A stretch of DNA of 55,563 nt. It comes from Anaerolineaceae bacterium (GTDB lineage: Bacteria > Chloroflexota > Anaerolineae > Anaerolineales > Anaerolineaceae). Location: the NCBI GenBank assembly GCA_002702705.1, contig PABH01000006.1, forward strand, positions 1 to 55,563, given 5' to 3'. This document shows, one piece after another, positions 43,438 through 51,879 of the stretch. The position numbers and the translations under genes were made by a program. Each line of letters begins with the position of its first letter. The first letter of the stretch is position 1. The notes below the pieces were generated by a model, which was not told where the DNA came from, searched no databases, and saw only the letters and a program-made list of their open reading frames with translations.

Positions 43438-45222
43438 TCACCTCGAGTCAATTACATCACCGGATGTATTCTGTTGGCAGTCGTTACTTCCAAGGGTAGG
43501 GTTGGTTGTTCCTTCTATATAAATACCGATGTTATTACCAATACATTGGTTATCCTGAATGGTTGGATAAGCCTGATCAAATACACCAATGCCTGCTGAT
43601 CCATTTGCTTCAACAATATTCATTTGCACGATTGCTTCGGATGAACCTTGAATACTAATCCCATGCTCAATATTCCGACTGCATACATTATTAATCAATT
43701 CCCCGTAGTTGGTATCAAATAATACAATTCCCGTCAGTAAATTTGCTTCGATGGTGTTTTGACGAAGTATGACTCGGGCATTATCTTTCAATTTAACGCC
43801 AAAACTCTCGTTCTCTCGCATAAAATTATTAATAGCCGTAACTTGGGATGCATCATACAACGAAATGCCATCTGATTTATTTTGGTCAAAGACATTATCT
43901 GAAATTTCAGCAGAAGCGTTTTTAAAAACAGCCAATCCGGATTCGGTGTTTTTGGTGGAAGTATTCGCGCTTATGGTAACATTTGAATCGTCGGTCAGGA
44001 TGATTCCGCTTAATGTATTTTCATTAAAGCTATTTTGATTAACATCACCAGTTGCTTGATCCCCAAATCGAATGCCAACTTCATTTTTTTCCGCTATTGT
44101 ATTGGTGACAATAACATTTCCAGTATCATAGACGGAAATACCATTAGCGCTATTTAAATAAATGGTATTGTTTTTGATCTCTGCCATTCCTGATCCTGCA
44201 ACGCGAATGCCATTTGATTCATTCTCATAAATCTGATTCTGTTCGATTAACCCTTGGGCTGCATCGATAACACTTATACCGGAACTTTGGTTTTTAAATA
44301 TAAAATTACTTACAGCGGTTAACTGAGCTGTCTCAAATACATCTATTCCGTAGTCTGTGTTCTCGTATACGCTTGATTCTTGAATCGTAAACTTCGAGTT
44401 TCCGATAAGGGAAAAACCATTGTACTGGTTTCCATATGATTCGCTTTGGGTAATGGTACCGCTGCTGTTTTCAAAAAAAGCAGCTCCACTTTGTTGATTA
44501 TTAGCAAACGTATTTTGTATCGCCTCTACATTGGCATTCTCAGAAACAATCAAACCGGACCAACCATTTTCCGAAAATAGATTATTGTTCAATATTCCTT
44601 TTGAATCATCTCCAAATCTTAATCCCCCGCCAGCATTCTGACTGAATTTGCTACCAGAGATCTCTACCACGGCTTGATCATATACAGACAAACCATGCAT
44701 CGAATTCTGATTAAAAAAGCTATCCGTGATCGTTACCTTGGTGGTTCCGGTAATATATAATCCGGCAGCCACAAAATCTTCTTCATCCCCCACTGCTCCG
44801 CTGAATGTACAGTCTTTTATACTTAGGATACCCGAATTAGCCCGAAAAACATCTGTCGGGGTCGTGCTTTGATTTTGAAAAATAATACCTTCTAGTGTCA
44901 GTGTTTCTTCAGGATTTTCATACATAAATCCATAGTCGGATGTGTTGGTAATAATCGTTGTTGAATCAATCATGCCCTTAATCGTTAATCCTTTTAGGAT
45001 ATTAATTGATTCACCAACATAATACGTACCTGGACTGAGTGTAATGGTTGATCCCGAAGCTAATTTTTCAATTGCAATTTGTAGCGTCTCAAAATCACCA
45101 CTACCATCCTCATTTAATACAACCTCCCGCGGCCCGCTGTTGCCTACGGGTAAATTGCACATAGAAAATACAAATAAAAACAATACACCAATCAACAAAC
45201 GACTGCGAGCGGAAATTTTCAT
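43438..45222 (-). CDS. Parallel beta-helix lipoprotein, copy 2
   Basis: A 594-residue lipoprotein (lipobox SMC near residue 22) with a right-handed beta-helix filling almost the whole mature part. The N-terminal REVVLNEDGSGDFETLQIAIE segment is a NosD/pectate-lyase-like start; repeats of about 22 residues follow, each with an N-x-x-x-x-x-x-G-I/A-x turn. It is the same length as its paralogue at 45877 and retains the same order of domains. No catalytic residues stand out; surface binding or glycan handling is likely. ATG 45222 is chosen because GAGGG lies just upstream. It has its own extended -10 promoter behind the terminator that ends the gluconokinase gene. Confidence 0.85.
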   Translation of the reverse strand: MKISARSRLLIGVLFLFVFSMCNLPVGNSGPREVVLNEDGSGDFETLQIAIEKLASGSTITLSPGTYYVGESINILKGLTIKGMIDSTTIITNTSDYGFMYENPEETLTLEGIIFQNQSTTPTDVFRANSGILSIKDCTFSGAVGDEEDFVAAGLYITGTTKVTITDSFFNQNSMHGLSVYDQAVVEISGSKFSQNAGGGLRFGDDSKGILNNNLFSENGWSGLIVSENANVEAIQNTFANNQQSGAAFFENSSGTITQSESYGNQYNGFSLIGNSKFTIQESSVYENTDYGIDVFETAQLTAVSNFIFKNQSSGISVIDAAQGLIEQNQIYENESNGIRVAGSGMAEIKNNTIYLNSANGISVYDTGNVIVTNTIAEKNEVGIRFGDQATGDVNQNSFNENTLSGIILTDDSNVTISANTSTKNTESGLAVFKNASAEISDNVFDQNKSDGISLYDASQVTAINNFMRENESFGVKLKDNARVILRQNTIEANLLTGIVLFDTNYGELINNVCSRNIEHGISIQGSSEAIVQMNIVEANGSAGIGVFDQAYPTIQDNQCIGNNIGIYIEGTTNPTLGSNDCQQNTSGDVIDSR

Positions 45223-45276
45223 CATACCCTCTTTGATATTCAATTATCTTTTTTTCGGAAAAATCTTGATAGATTG

Positions 45277-45285
45277 AGTATAGCA
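45277..45285 (-). promoter_or_regulatory. Extended -10 promoter, beta-helix copy 2
   Basis: Minus strand TGCTATACT, an extended -10 (TGn plus TATACT), followed by CAA; the same element TG(T/C)TATACTCAA precedes the paralogous gene. It lies about 55 bases before ATG 45222, downstream of a terminator. Confidence 0.55.
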
Positions 45286-45290
45286 AAAAT

Positions 45291-45352
45291 TTATTAAAAA
45301 ATCTCCTCCGTCGCCGTCGGGCTTTTATAAAAATACAAGGAGGAGGATTTTG
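45291..45352 (-). terminator. Terminator of gluconokinase unit
   Basis: AAAATC-TCCTCC and GGAGGA-G-GATTTT pair with one bulged base around a 29-base loop; the minus strand then reads TTTTTTAATAAATTTTT. It begins about 20 bases past the stop at 45373. Confidence 0.65.
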
Positions 45353-45372
45353 CAAAATATGATGGTTAACAT

Positions 45373-45870
45373 TTACAAAATAGAACGAATTTCTTTTAGA
45401 ATTTTCTCAGGTTCTTGTTCAATATCCACAATCAAGGCATCCATTGGTTCTTCTAATAAATCGAATTGACTTTGCAGCATATTCGCCTTCATATAATGGC
45501 CTGTTCGATTTTGCATCCGGTTCAAAATCAATTCGTAACTTCCTTTTAAGTACACTGTTTTCACCCCATTATTTCCCGTTAACAACAAAGTACGATAACT
45601 GTTTTTTAATGCGGAACAAGCCAAAATAGGATTTTTGCCATTTTTTATGGATGTTGAAAGCAAATTCTGGAGGTTTTTTAACCACGGCAACCGATCTGAA
45701 TCGTTTAAAGGTATTCCGGATGCCATTTTTTGAATATTTTCAACAGGATGAAAATCATCCGCATCGTAAAATTCCCAATCTAATAACTTAGCAAGACGTT
45801 TACCAATGGTCGTTTTTCCACTACCTGAAACCCCCATTAAGATCAAACCCTTTGTAGCTTTAGAAACCAT
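45373..45870 (-). CDS. gntK: Gluconokinase
   Basis: A 165-residue P-loop kinase of the GntK family that phosphorylates D-gluconate to 6-phosphogluconate for the pentose phosphate or Entner-Doudoroff route. Walker A GVSGSGKT (13-20), the FYDADDFHP substrate segment, the SALKNSYR motif and the NRTGHYMKANMLQSQFDLLEEP stretch are diagnostic. CAGGTG precedes ATG 45870. It starts six bases past the first beta-helix gene, so they are cotranscribed. No gluconate transporter or dehydrogenase is nearby. Confidence 0.93.
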   Translation of the reverse strand: MVSKATKGLILMGVSGSGKTTIGKRLAKLLDWEFYDADDFHPVENIQKMASGIPLNDSDRLPWLKNLQNLLSTSIKNGKNPILACSALKNSYRTLLLTGNNGVKTVYLKGSYELILNRMQNRTGHYMKANMLQSQFDLLEEPMDALIVDIEQEPEKILKEIRSIL

Positions 45871-45876
45871 AACAAA

Positions 45877-47661
45877 TCACCTGTAGTCCAAAATATCTTC
45901 AGTTAGATTATCATGACAATCGTTTCCTAGTAAAACCGGGTTGGATCCCTGATCGATTAATATCCCTGCCTCATTCCCATAACACTGGTTGTTTTGAAGC
46001 GTTGGGGTTGCCTGTTCAAAAACCCCAATTCCAGCACCCTTGTTATCCGAAACAATATTTAATTCCACAATTGGGTTAGATGCCCCTAACAGCCGAATGC
46101 CTAACTCGTCGTTCCCGTAAATCTGATTATTTGAAATTGTTCCTTGGTTTTGGGCATTAAAAACAATACCGGAATAACCATTATTATAAATATTGTTTTG
46201 AATAATATTCGCTTGACTGGCAGCCTGCAGCACAATTCCGCTTACCAGGTTTTGGTGAATCTGGTTATTCACAATCTGCGCTCTTGTATTTTGATCAAGG
46301 CTTATTCCGCTAGTAATATTATGACTAAATGTATTCGCTTCGGCATATACAATCGAATCATCGAAAGCTGCCAAACCGGACTCGCTGTTGTTTTTAGATT
46401 GGTTTTCATTTATGGTAACTTCGGCTGATTCAACAACAATAATTCCACTAATTGCACTCTGTGTAATCTCATTTTGAATCACTTCACCCGTTGCGACATT
46501 TCCAAATCGAATACCGGTTTGGTTCTGATCAAACATATTATTTGAAACGACAGCATAGGCTGAATCAAACACAGAGACCCCATTATAAGTATTGGAAGCA
46601 AATGTATTGTTTTTAATTTCTGCTTGGGCAAATCCGCTCACTTCAATCCCATTAAATTGATTTTGGGAAATTTCATTCTGATTTATCGTAGCTAAACTTT
46701 CGTCTTGAAGGATAATGCCATCTTTCAAATTGTCAAAAATATGATTACCTACCGCAGTTAATTGAGCCTGATTAATCACAACAATTCCCCGATCTTCATT
46801 TAAAGAGATCTGATTCTCTTCCAATGTCACATTTGCCTGGTCAATTACAGAAAAGCCACTGAAGTGATTTCCTGAAGATTCGTTTTGGGAAAGTGTGCCG
46901 CTACTGTTTTCAAAAAATACTGCTCCCGTTTCCTGGTTATTGGCAAACACATTTAACACCCCATCCACATGAGCTGTGTCTGTCACAATCAAACCGGAAT
47001 AACCGTTTTTATGAATCTGGTTATTCGTAAGCGTACCAGAGGATTGATCAAGAAAATGTAATCCACCACCCGCATTTTGGCTAAACTCACTATCAGCTAT
47101 GGTCAGCACCGCGGTCTCATGGGCAGAGATACCGTAATAGAGATTTTCCGTGAATTTACTATTGTTAATGTTAACTTGCGCTGTACCGCCAACAAATAAA
47201 CCGGCGGCAGAAAACTCTTGATCGTCCCCAAACGCTCCAGTAAACGTACAATCTTGTATATTAACAATACCAGCCGTAATCCGAAACACATCTGCATATT
47301 CGCTACCCTGATGTTGGAAAATCACCCCTTCAATTGATAAAGTTTCCACTTCATTCTCAAACAAAAAACCATACAATGCGGCATCTGTTAGAACATAGGT
47401 TTCTTCAGGTATCCCAATTAAAGTTAAACTGGATGAAATAGTGATAGACTGATTTACGTAAAAATTACCTTTGCTGAGATGAATGGTTGACCCAGCGGGA
47501 AGATTGATAATTGCAGACTCGAGAGAATTAAAATCACCACTACCATCTGCATTTAATGTTACATCACGCGGTCCACCCTGATTAACAGGCAAGTTACAAT
47601 TGGTTAATAAAACAATATATAACAAAACCATTATTAATCGAAACTGAATAGAAACTTTCAT
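45877..47661 (-). CDS. Parallel beta-helix lipoprotein, copy 1
   Basis: A 594-residue lipoprotein (lipobox LLTNC near residue 22). The mature part opens with PRDVTLNADGSGDFNSLESA, then shows many ~22-residue beta-helix rungs containing N-x-F/I-x-x-N and SGI/V-type turns. It is clearly the paralogue of the protein encoded at 43438, with aligned termini and equal length. Such proteins are surface lyase-like or adhesin-like; no metal or acid pair that would fix a reaction is recognisable. ATG 47661 follows a GAAGG site. It is cotranscribed with gntK. Confidence 0.85.
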   Translation of the reverse strand: MKVSIQFRLIMVLLYIVLLTNCNLPVNQGGPRDVTLNADGSGDFNSLESAIINLPAGSTIHLSKGNFYVNQSITISSSLTLIGIPEETYVLTDAALYGFLFENEVETLSIEGVIFQHQGSEYADVFRITAGIVNIQDCTFTGAFGDDQEFSAAGLFVGGTAQVNINNSKFTENLYYGISAHETAVLTIADSEFSQNAGGGLHFLDQSSGTLTNNQIHKNGYSGLIVTDTAHVDGVLNVFANNQETGAVFFENSSGTLSQNESSGNHFSGFSVIDQANVTLEENQISLNEDRGIVVINQAQLTAVGNHIFDNLKDGIILQDESLATINQNEISQNQFNGIEVSGFAQAEIKNNTFASNTYNGVSVFDSAYAVVSNNMFDQNQTGIRFGNVATGEVIQNEITQSAISGIIVVESAEVTINENQSKNNSESGLAAFDDSIVYAEANTFSHNITSGISLDQNTRAQIVNNQIHQNLVSGIVLQAASQANIIQNNIYNNGYSGIVFNAQNQGTISNNQIYGNDELGIRLLGASNPIVELNIVSDNKGAGIGVFEQATPTLQNNQCYGNEAGILIDQGSNPVLLGNDCHDNLTEDILDYR

Positions 47662-47708
47662 AAGGACTACCTTCTTGAAGGAATCAAAATAATTTATCCA
47701 TCGATTTG

Positions 47709-47717
47709 AGTATAACA
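47709..47717 (-). promoter_or_regulatory. Extended -10 promoter, beta-helix copy 1
   Basis: Minus strand TGTTATACT, extended -10, followed by CAA, ~48 bases before ATG 47661. Matches the element in front of the paralogue, which suggests that the promoter was duplicated with the gene. Confidence 0.55.
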
Positions 47718-47798
47718 AAATCAATTCAGAAAAAGATACATTTATAGATAGATTGGCCGAACACTTATCGATACAGAATCGCCAGTTGAGAAGAAGCG

Positions 47799-48731
47799 TT
47801 AATTTTTATTTTTTGCAGGACGTAAAGCAAAATAATCGTATTGGTGAGTGATCAATATCAATGCTCCACTTTTTATCTGACCTCGCCGCTGCTCTAACCA
47901 ACCCTGGAATTGATCTGACTCTATAACACCCCTTCTTCCTACACTCTCTTCGAAGAAATCAAGAATACATTCTAAAAAATATGCTTCATCGGATGGGTAC
48001 AATCCCTCATTCGCAAAAACAAACCAGTCCGAAGCCCCCGCCCCTTGAATCAAAAAATTGTATTCTTGCAGCGCAAAAAACAATTTGCGGCCGGTTAAAC
48101 TCCCAGCGCTGGTTAATTCACCCAACCGACGGGCATCCATGCTATTGTGATAAGCCCGCATAATCTGGTAATCCAATATCGGGTCTATTTCAGGTTCCAA
48201 CAGAGTCATTCCATCGAAATTAATGGTACTGTATAACCATCCCCCTGGCTTCAAGCAAGCAAATAATACAGGTAAAGCAGCATCTAATGGCAGTAAATCC
48301 AAAACAGCATGTGTGATAATACCATCCCAAGGTTCAAAATCGAAATCCGGTAATTTGAGTAAATCCCCTTCTAGCAAGTGAACACGAGCTTTTTTGCCAT
48401 CTGTTGATAAAATAAAATGGTCTTTTTCCAGGATGTCCATGTGAATATGATGACAACTGGCATAATCAGAAAAAACAGACAAGACAACTGCCAAATTGTC
48501 TGCTTCAACATCCATTAAAGTATAGTCCACATCAAAGAAAGGTACAGTTTCAAACAAACGTTGGATCATGGTACCAATTCCCCCACCCACTTCTAATATA
48601 CGCTTTCGCCCGGATACTTTTAATTGTTGATTCACATATTGAAATACGTCTTTGTTTAAAGCGCGGTCATCTACCGTTTTTTTTGCCATCAAGTAACGTT
48701 GAAAACCGAATAATTCATGTTGTTTCTTCAT
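47799..48731 (-). CDS. SAM-dependent methyltransferase (pterin-type cluster)
   Basis: A 310-residue class I methyltransferase. Motif I is ILEVGGGIGTMIQRL, motif II DVDYTLMDVEADN and motif IV WDGIITHAVLDLLPL. The C-terminal part (about 200-300) is a substrate cap with no strong relatives known to me. ATG 48731 is the start, overlapping the glycosyltransferase end by 17 bases, with AGGT upstream. It is the last gene of the nine-gene operon, so it may methylate the product of the cluster. Confidence 0.85.
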   Translation of the reverse strand: MKKQHELFGFQRYLMAKKTVDDRALNKDVFQYVNQQLKVSGRKRILEVGGGIGTMIQRLFETVPFFDVDYTLMDVEADNLAVVLSVFSDYASCHHIHMDILEKDHFILSTDGKKARVHLLEGDLLKLPDFDFEPWDGIITHAVLDLLPLDAALPVLFACLKPGGWLYSTINFDGMTLLEPEIDPILDYQIMRAYHNSMDARRLGELTSAGSLTGRKLFFALQEYNFLIQGAGASDWFVFANEGLYPSDEAYFLECILDFFEESVGRRGVIESDQFQGWLEQRRGQIKSGALILITHQYDYFALRPAKNKN

Positions 48732-49809
48732 TTTGATATACCTGTTCGACGATAAATTTGCGTATGGTTTCCCCTGTTTGTTCCCAACTTGGAAACTGGT
48801 CAAATTTTTCCAATGCTGCCTGCCCCATCCGAGCCAACTGAGTACGGTCTTTCATTAAAGTTGCAATATGATTCGCAAGCGCTTGGGGATCTTCCACCGT
48901 CACTAAATATCCATTTATACATTGGTCAATGATCTCAGCGGCTCCACCCGCCTCAGTTGCCATTGGTACTACCCCAAAAGCCATCGCTTCCAGATATACG
49001 ATACCAAAGCCTTCATACAAAGAAGGCACAACCAGGACATGAGTATTTTGGTAGTGGTTTTCAAGGTTTTTGTCTTTGATTTTCCCTAGAAATTGGACCT
49101 GCCCCATTAAACAATACCGTGATACCAATGTCCAAGCCTCATCCACATAGGCTGGATCAACACTTTCATCACCAACGATCTTTAGTGACCAATCACTTGA
49201 TGGCAAAAATGTTAAGGCTCGGATCAGGGTATGGAGGCCTTTACGCGGAATAAGATTACCAACAAACAAAATTTGCAATGGACTCATCTTAGCTCGCTGC
49301 TCAATCTTTTCTGGTGTGGTTTTTACTTCAAATCTTGCCCCAGAGGGATAAGCAACCACACTTGGTTTATCGACCTTGCTCAAACTTTCAACTGCCTTAC
49401 GAGTTGCATGGCTGTTAAAAATAAAACCATCAACAGAGCATAAAAAGCTTTTCTCTAACCAGCGAAAAACCCCAAAAAAAGGGTTTCTTACTGGCTCACT
49501 AGAACGGAGATGATGCACTAAAGCGAAAATTGGATACGTTACTCGTTTTTTAATTTTTCGATTTAACCAAACCAAAGAAAGAAAATTTAACTCATCTTGT
49601 ATCAGAACATCAACCTTCAGATTTATTAATTTATGATAATATTCTGTCTTAAAATTCTGAGCAAAATGATAAACATCATTCATCCAGGGGAAAGAAATTA
49701 TTTCCACTGTATCACCACGGGATTCGAGGTATGATACCAGTTTTCGATCATAAAGATACCCTCCCGAGAGGGTATCCAAACTGCCATATATGAGCAGCCC
49801 TACCCGCAT
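48715..49809 (-). CDS. GT4-family glycosyltransferase
   Basis: A 364-residue GT-B fold enzyme. The N-terminal acceptor domain (MRVGLLIYGSLDTLSGGYLYD, then VLIQDELNFL) is followed by the donor domain with ILFVGNLIPRKGLHTLIRAL and the EGFGIVYLEAMAFGVVPMAT nucleotide-sugar motif. Retaining transfer from a nucleotide sugar is expected. ATG 49809 has AGGA about nine bases upstream; it lies two bases past the stop of the PTPS-like gene. It would glycosylate the pyrimidine/pterin product or a lipid partner. Confidence 0.9.
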   Translation of the reverse strand: MRVGLLIYGSLDTLSGGYLYDRKLVSYLESRGDTVEIISFPWMNDVYHFAQNFKTEYYHKLINLKVDVLIQDELNFLSLVWLNRKIKKRVTYPIFALVHHLRSSEPVRNPFFGVFRWLEKSFLCSVDGFIFNSHATRKAVESLSKVDKPSVVAYPSGARFEVKTTPEKIEQRAKMSPLQILFVGNLIPRKGLHTLIRALTFLPSSDWSLKIVGDESVDPAYVDEAWTLVSRYCLMGQVQFLGKIKDKNLENHYQNTHVLVVPSLYEGFGIVYLEAMAFGVVPMATEAGGAAEIIDQCINGYLVTVEDPQALANHIATLMKDRTQLARMGQAALEKFDQFPSWEQTGETIRKFIVEQVYQNEETT

Positions 49810-49811
49810 AG

Positions 49812-50189
49812 TTAACAATCCTGTTCAAACGCAGCCCAGGCGTCATCATTTTCCCATAACACAACACGCACCTTCTGGATATTCTCCGCTTTAATTTGTC
49901 CTTTAAACCTGTCACAAAGAATTTTCGAAAATCGTTCTAATGAAGGATTGTGGTCCGCAAATTCTGGTAATTCATTTAACAATTTATCCCGATAACGATC
50001 CACTGCGGAGTCCAGCATGGCATTAATTTCTACAATATCCACTAGATAATTATGCTGGTTGAGACTATCACCACTGAGGATTAATTCCAATAAAAATGGA
50101 TGCGCGTGTGGAAAATTTTCATTTCCCCAATCTCCGCCAATCAAAAAATGATTACTGATAAATTTACGCTGAACGCTAACCTGATACAT
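49812..50189 (-). CDS. PTPS/QueD-family protein, Cys replaced by Glu
   Basis: A 125-residue T-fold enzyme. Zinc ligands are H14, H28 and H30 (in FPHAHPF), the catalytic Asp-His pair is D79-H80, and the substrate Glu is E113 in LWENDD. The catalytic cysteine four residues before the first HxH histidine (CxxxHGH in QueD and PTPS) is E24, and HGH is HAH. Replacement of Cys by Glu is the mark of the PTPS-III type, reported to act on dihydroneopterin in place of FolB. ATG 50189 follows GGGAGG. It could make a pterin or act on the pyrimidine made by GTP cyclohydrolase II. Confidence 0.85.
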   Translation of the reverse strand: MYQVSVQRKFISNHFLIGGDWGNENFPHAHPFLLELILSGDSLNQHNYLVDIVEINAMLDSAVDRYRDKLLNELPEFADHNPSLERFSKILCDRFKGQIKAENIQKVRVVLWENDDAWAAFEQDC

Positions 50190-50206
50190 CATACCTCCCA
50201 AAAAAT

Positions 50207-51193
50207 TTAATACGTTAATACAACCTGCACACAACTCTCAGGTTGTTGAGCAATAAACTGATATGCTAAAGCGGCATCATCAATAGGAAAATGATGGGTG
50301 ATTAACTGCCTGGGCTTGAGCTGTTTTAGCAGCTGCCATACCACAATCGTACGTCGCGCTTTGTCCCACCGGTTAACCAAAGCTGGACTGATGGAGCTTA
50401 CCTGGCTGGATATTAGTCGCAAGCGTTGGCGATGAAAAGTAGTTCCCAAATCGAGGGAAACGAGTTTGGTGCCAAACCAAGAACCCACAATGATTCGTCC
50501 ATCAAATCCAACAACATTGATGGCTTGCTGTAAGGCTGTAGGTGACCCGGAAATTTCCATAGCAAAATCATATTTTTGGTCGGAAAAAATATCTTTTGGG
50601 AAAACAACCTGATTTAATCCGAGTCTTTGTGCCATTGTTTGTCGGTACGAATGTGGTTCTACTAATGTTAAAGCTGTCAAAGGGAATTGATTTAAAACCA
50701 GTGCAGTTAATAAACCAACAACACCCAAGCCAAATAGCACGCCTCTTTCTCCCAAAACGGGCGCAGCATCCTGAACCAGGTTAACCGCTGTTTCTAAATT
50801 AGCAAAAAATAAAGCATCTTCGAATTCCACTTCATCTGGTATCGGGATTACACCTGCCGGCGGACTCACAAAATAATGTTGGTGTGGTTGAAAAGCAAAA
50901 ACCCGTTTTCCAATCCATGATTCTAAGGATGAATCACCCACCTGAATAACTTCACCTACACAGGCATAACCATACTGCATTGGATATTCAAAATTCTCTT
51001 GTAAGGACGATATGGATTCATCTTGACGCATCTCACTTGGTACTAAACCACGATAAACCAACATCTCAGTACCGGGGCTAATCGCACTGAATTGCACCTG
51101 CACAAGTAGTTCCCCCGCTTTTGGTTGGGATAGTTTTCCTTTTAAAGTGGCCACCTGATAAGGTGCCTCAAAAACAACAAAAGAATTTTTCAT
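50207..51193 (-). CDS. BchC-like MDR dehydrogenase
   Basis: A 328-residue medium-chain dehydrogenase/reductase with the ISPGTEMLVYRG start, YGYACVGEV, and a Rossmann fold with GLGVVGLLTALVL. The usual catalytic zinc ligands (CGxD and GHE) are missing; the SPGTE/YGY pattern is that of BchC-like proteins, which act on bulky ring substrates. It would oxidise or reduce a side chain of the pathway intermediate. Its ATG overlaps the RibD-like gene by ATGA and it precedes the PTPS-like gene by 17 bases. Confidence 0.85.
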   Translation of the reverse strand: MKNSFVVFEAPYQVATLKGKLSQPKAGELLVQVQFSAISPGTEMLVYRGLVPSEMRQDESISSLQENFEYPMQYGYACVGEVIQVGDSSLESWIGKRVFAFQPHQHYFVSPPAGVIPIPDEVEFEDALFFANLETAVNLVQDAAPVLGERGVLFGLGVVGLLTALVLNQFPLTALTLVEPHSYRQTMAQRLGLNQVVFPKDIFSDQKYDFAMEISGSPTALQQAINVVGFDGRIIVGSWFGTKLVSLDLGTTFHRQRLRLISSQVSSISPALVNRWDKARRTIVVWQLLKQLKPRQLITHHFPIDDAALAYQFIAQQPESCVQVVLTY

Positions 51194-51879
51194 AAACGTT
51201 TCCCCGCCAATAAAATGTCTGTTCCTGCTACTTCAAATTGTACATCTATTAAGGGGATATCTGTTAATGGTGGACCAACACCGCCATACCCTCCCAACCA
51301 ACGCGGAGCGATTGTAATAACAGCCAAATCCCACAAATCAGAAACCAAAAAAGATGACAAGATCTTAACTCCACCTTCCACCATTAAAGTTTTTATTCCA
51401 AAAGCGTAAAGTTTCGTGAGCACTTCTTTTAAATTCAAGTTACCATCCTGATCACCACACACCTGTACTTCAACACCTAAAGCTTGCAAAGCAGCTGTCT
51501 TTTCTAGTGGTGCAGCTTCGCTGGTAAAAACGATCAAACCTGAAGTTGATTTAATCACGTTTGCCGTTAATGACAATTTTAATTCGGGATCTACCAATAC
51601 TGGTCGCGGACTCTCACCTACAACCAAACGTACATCCAATTTCGGATCATCTGCCAACACCGTACCAATCCCAACCAGAATGCCATCATGCAATGCACGC
51701 AATTGGTGAGTGAATTTCTTGGATTCTGATCCACTGATCACCGTTGGCTGACCCTGTCGTAGTGTTAAACAACCGTCAATCGATTGGGCATACGCCAGCG
51801 TTACGATTGGATAAAGCCGCGAAATTTCTGAAATTTCGGCTTGTTTCAATCTAACCCAGTGTAAGACGTTTGAATCCAT
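51190..51879 (-). CDS. RibD C-terminal-type reductase
   Basis: A 229-residue NADPH reductase of the DHFR-like RibD C-terminal family. Motifs are YAQSIDGCLTL, RALHDGILVGIGTVLADDP and LMVEGGVKILSSFL, all diagnostic. The cytidine-deaminase-like N-terminal domain of bacterial RibD is absent, so it resembles the fungal/archaeal Rib7-type reductases that act before deamination. It likely reduces the ribosyl chain of the GTP cyclohydrolase II product to the ribityl form. ATG 51879 lies within the 3' end of ribA, a 29-base overlap. Confidence 0.9.
   Translation of the reverse strand: MDSNVLHWVRLKQAEISEISRLYPIVTLAYAQSIDGCLTLRQGQPTVISGSESKKFTHQLRALHDGILVGIGTVLADDPKLDVRLVVGESPRPVLVDPELKLSLTANVIKSTSGLIVFTSEAAPLEKTAALQALGVEVQVCGDQDGNLNLKEVLTKLYAFGIKTLMVEGGVKILSSFLVSDLWDLAVITIAPRWLGGYGGVGPPLTDIPLIDVQFEVAGTDILLAGKRL

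Noticed and set aside
43438-47661. Tandem DNA repeats or CRISPR-like array
   Set aside because: The regular spacing comes from beta-helix rungs of two coding genes; no identical direct repeats with unique spacers are seen.
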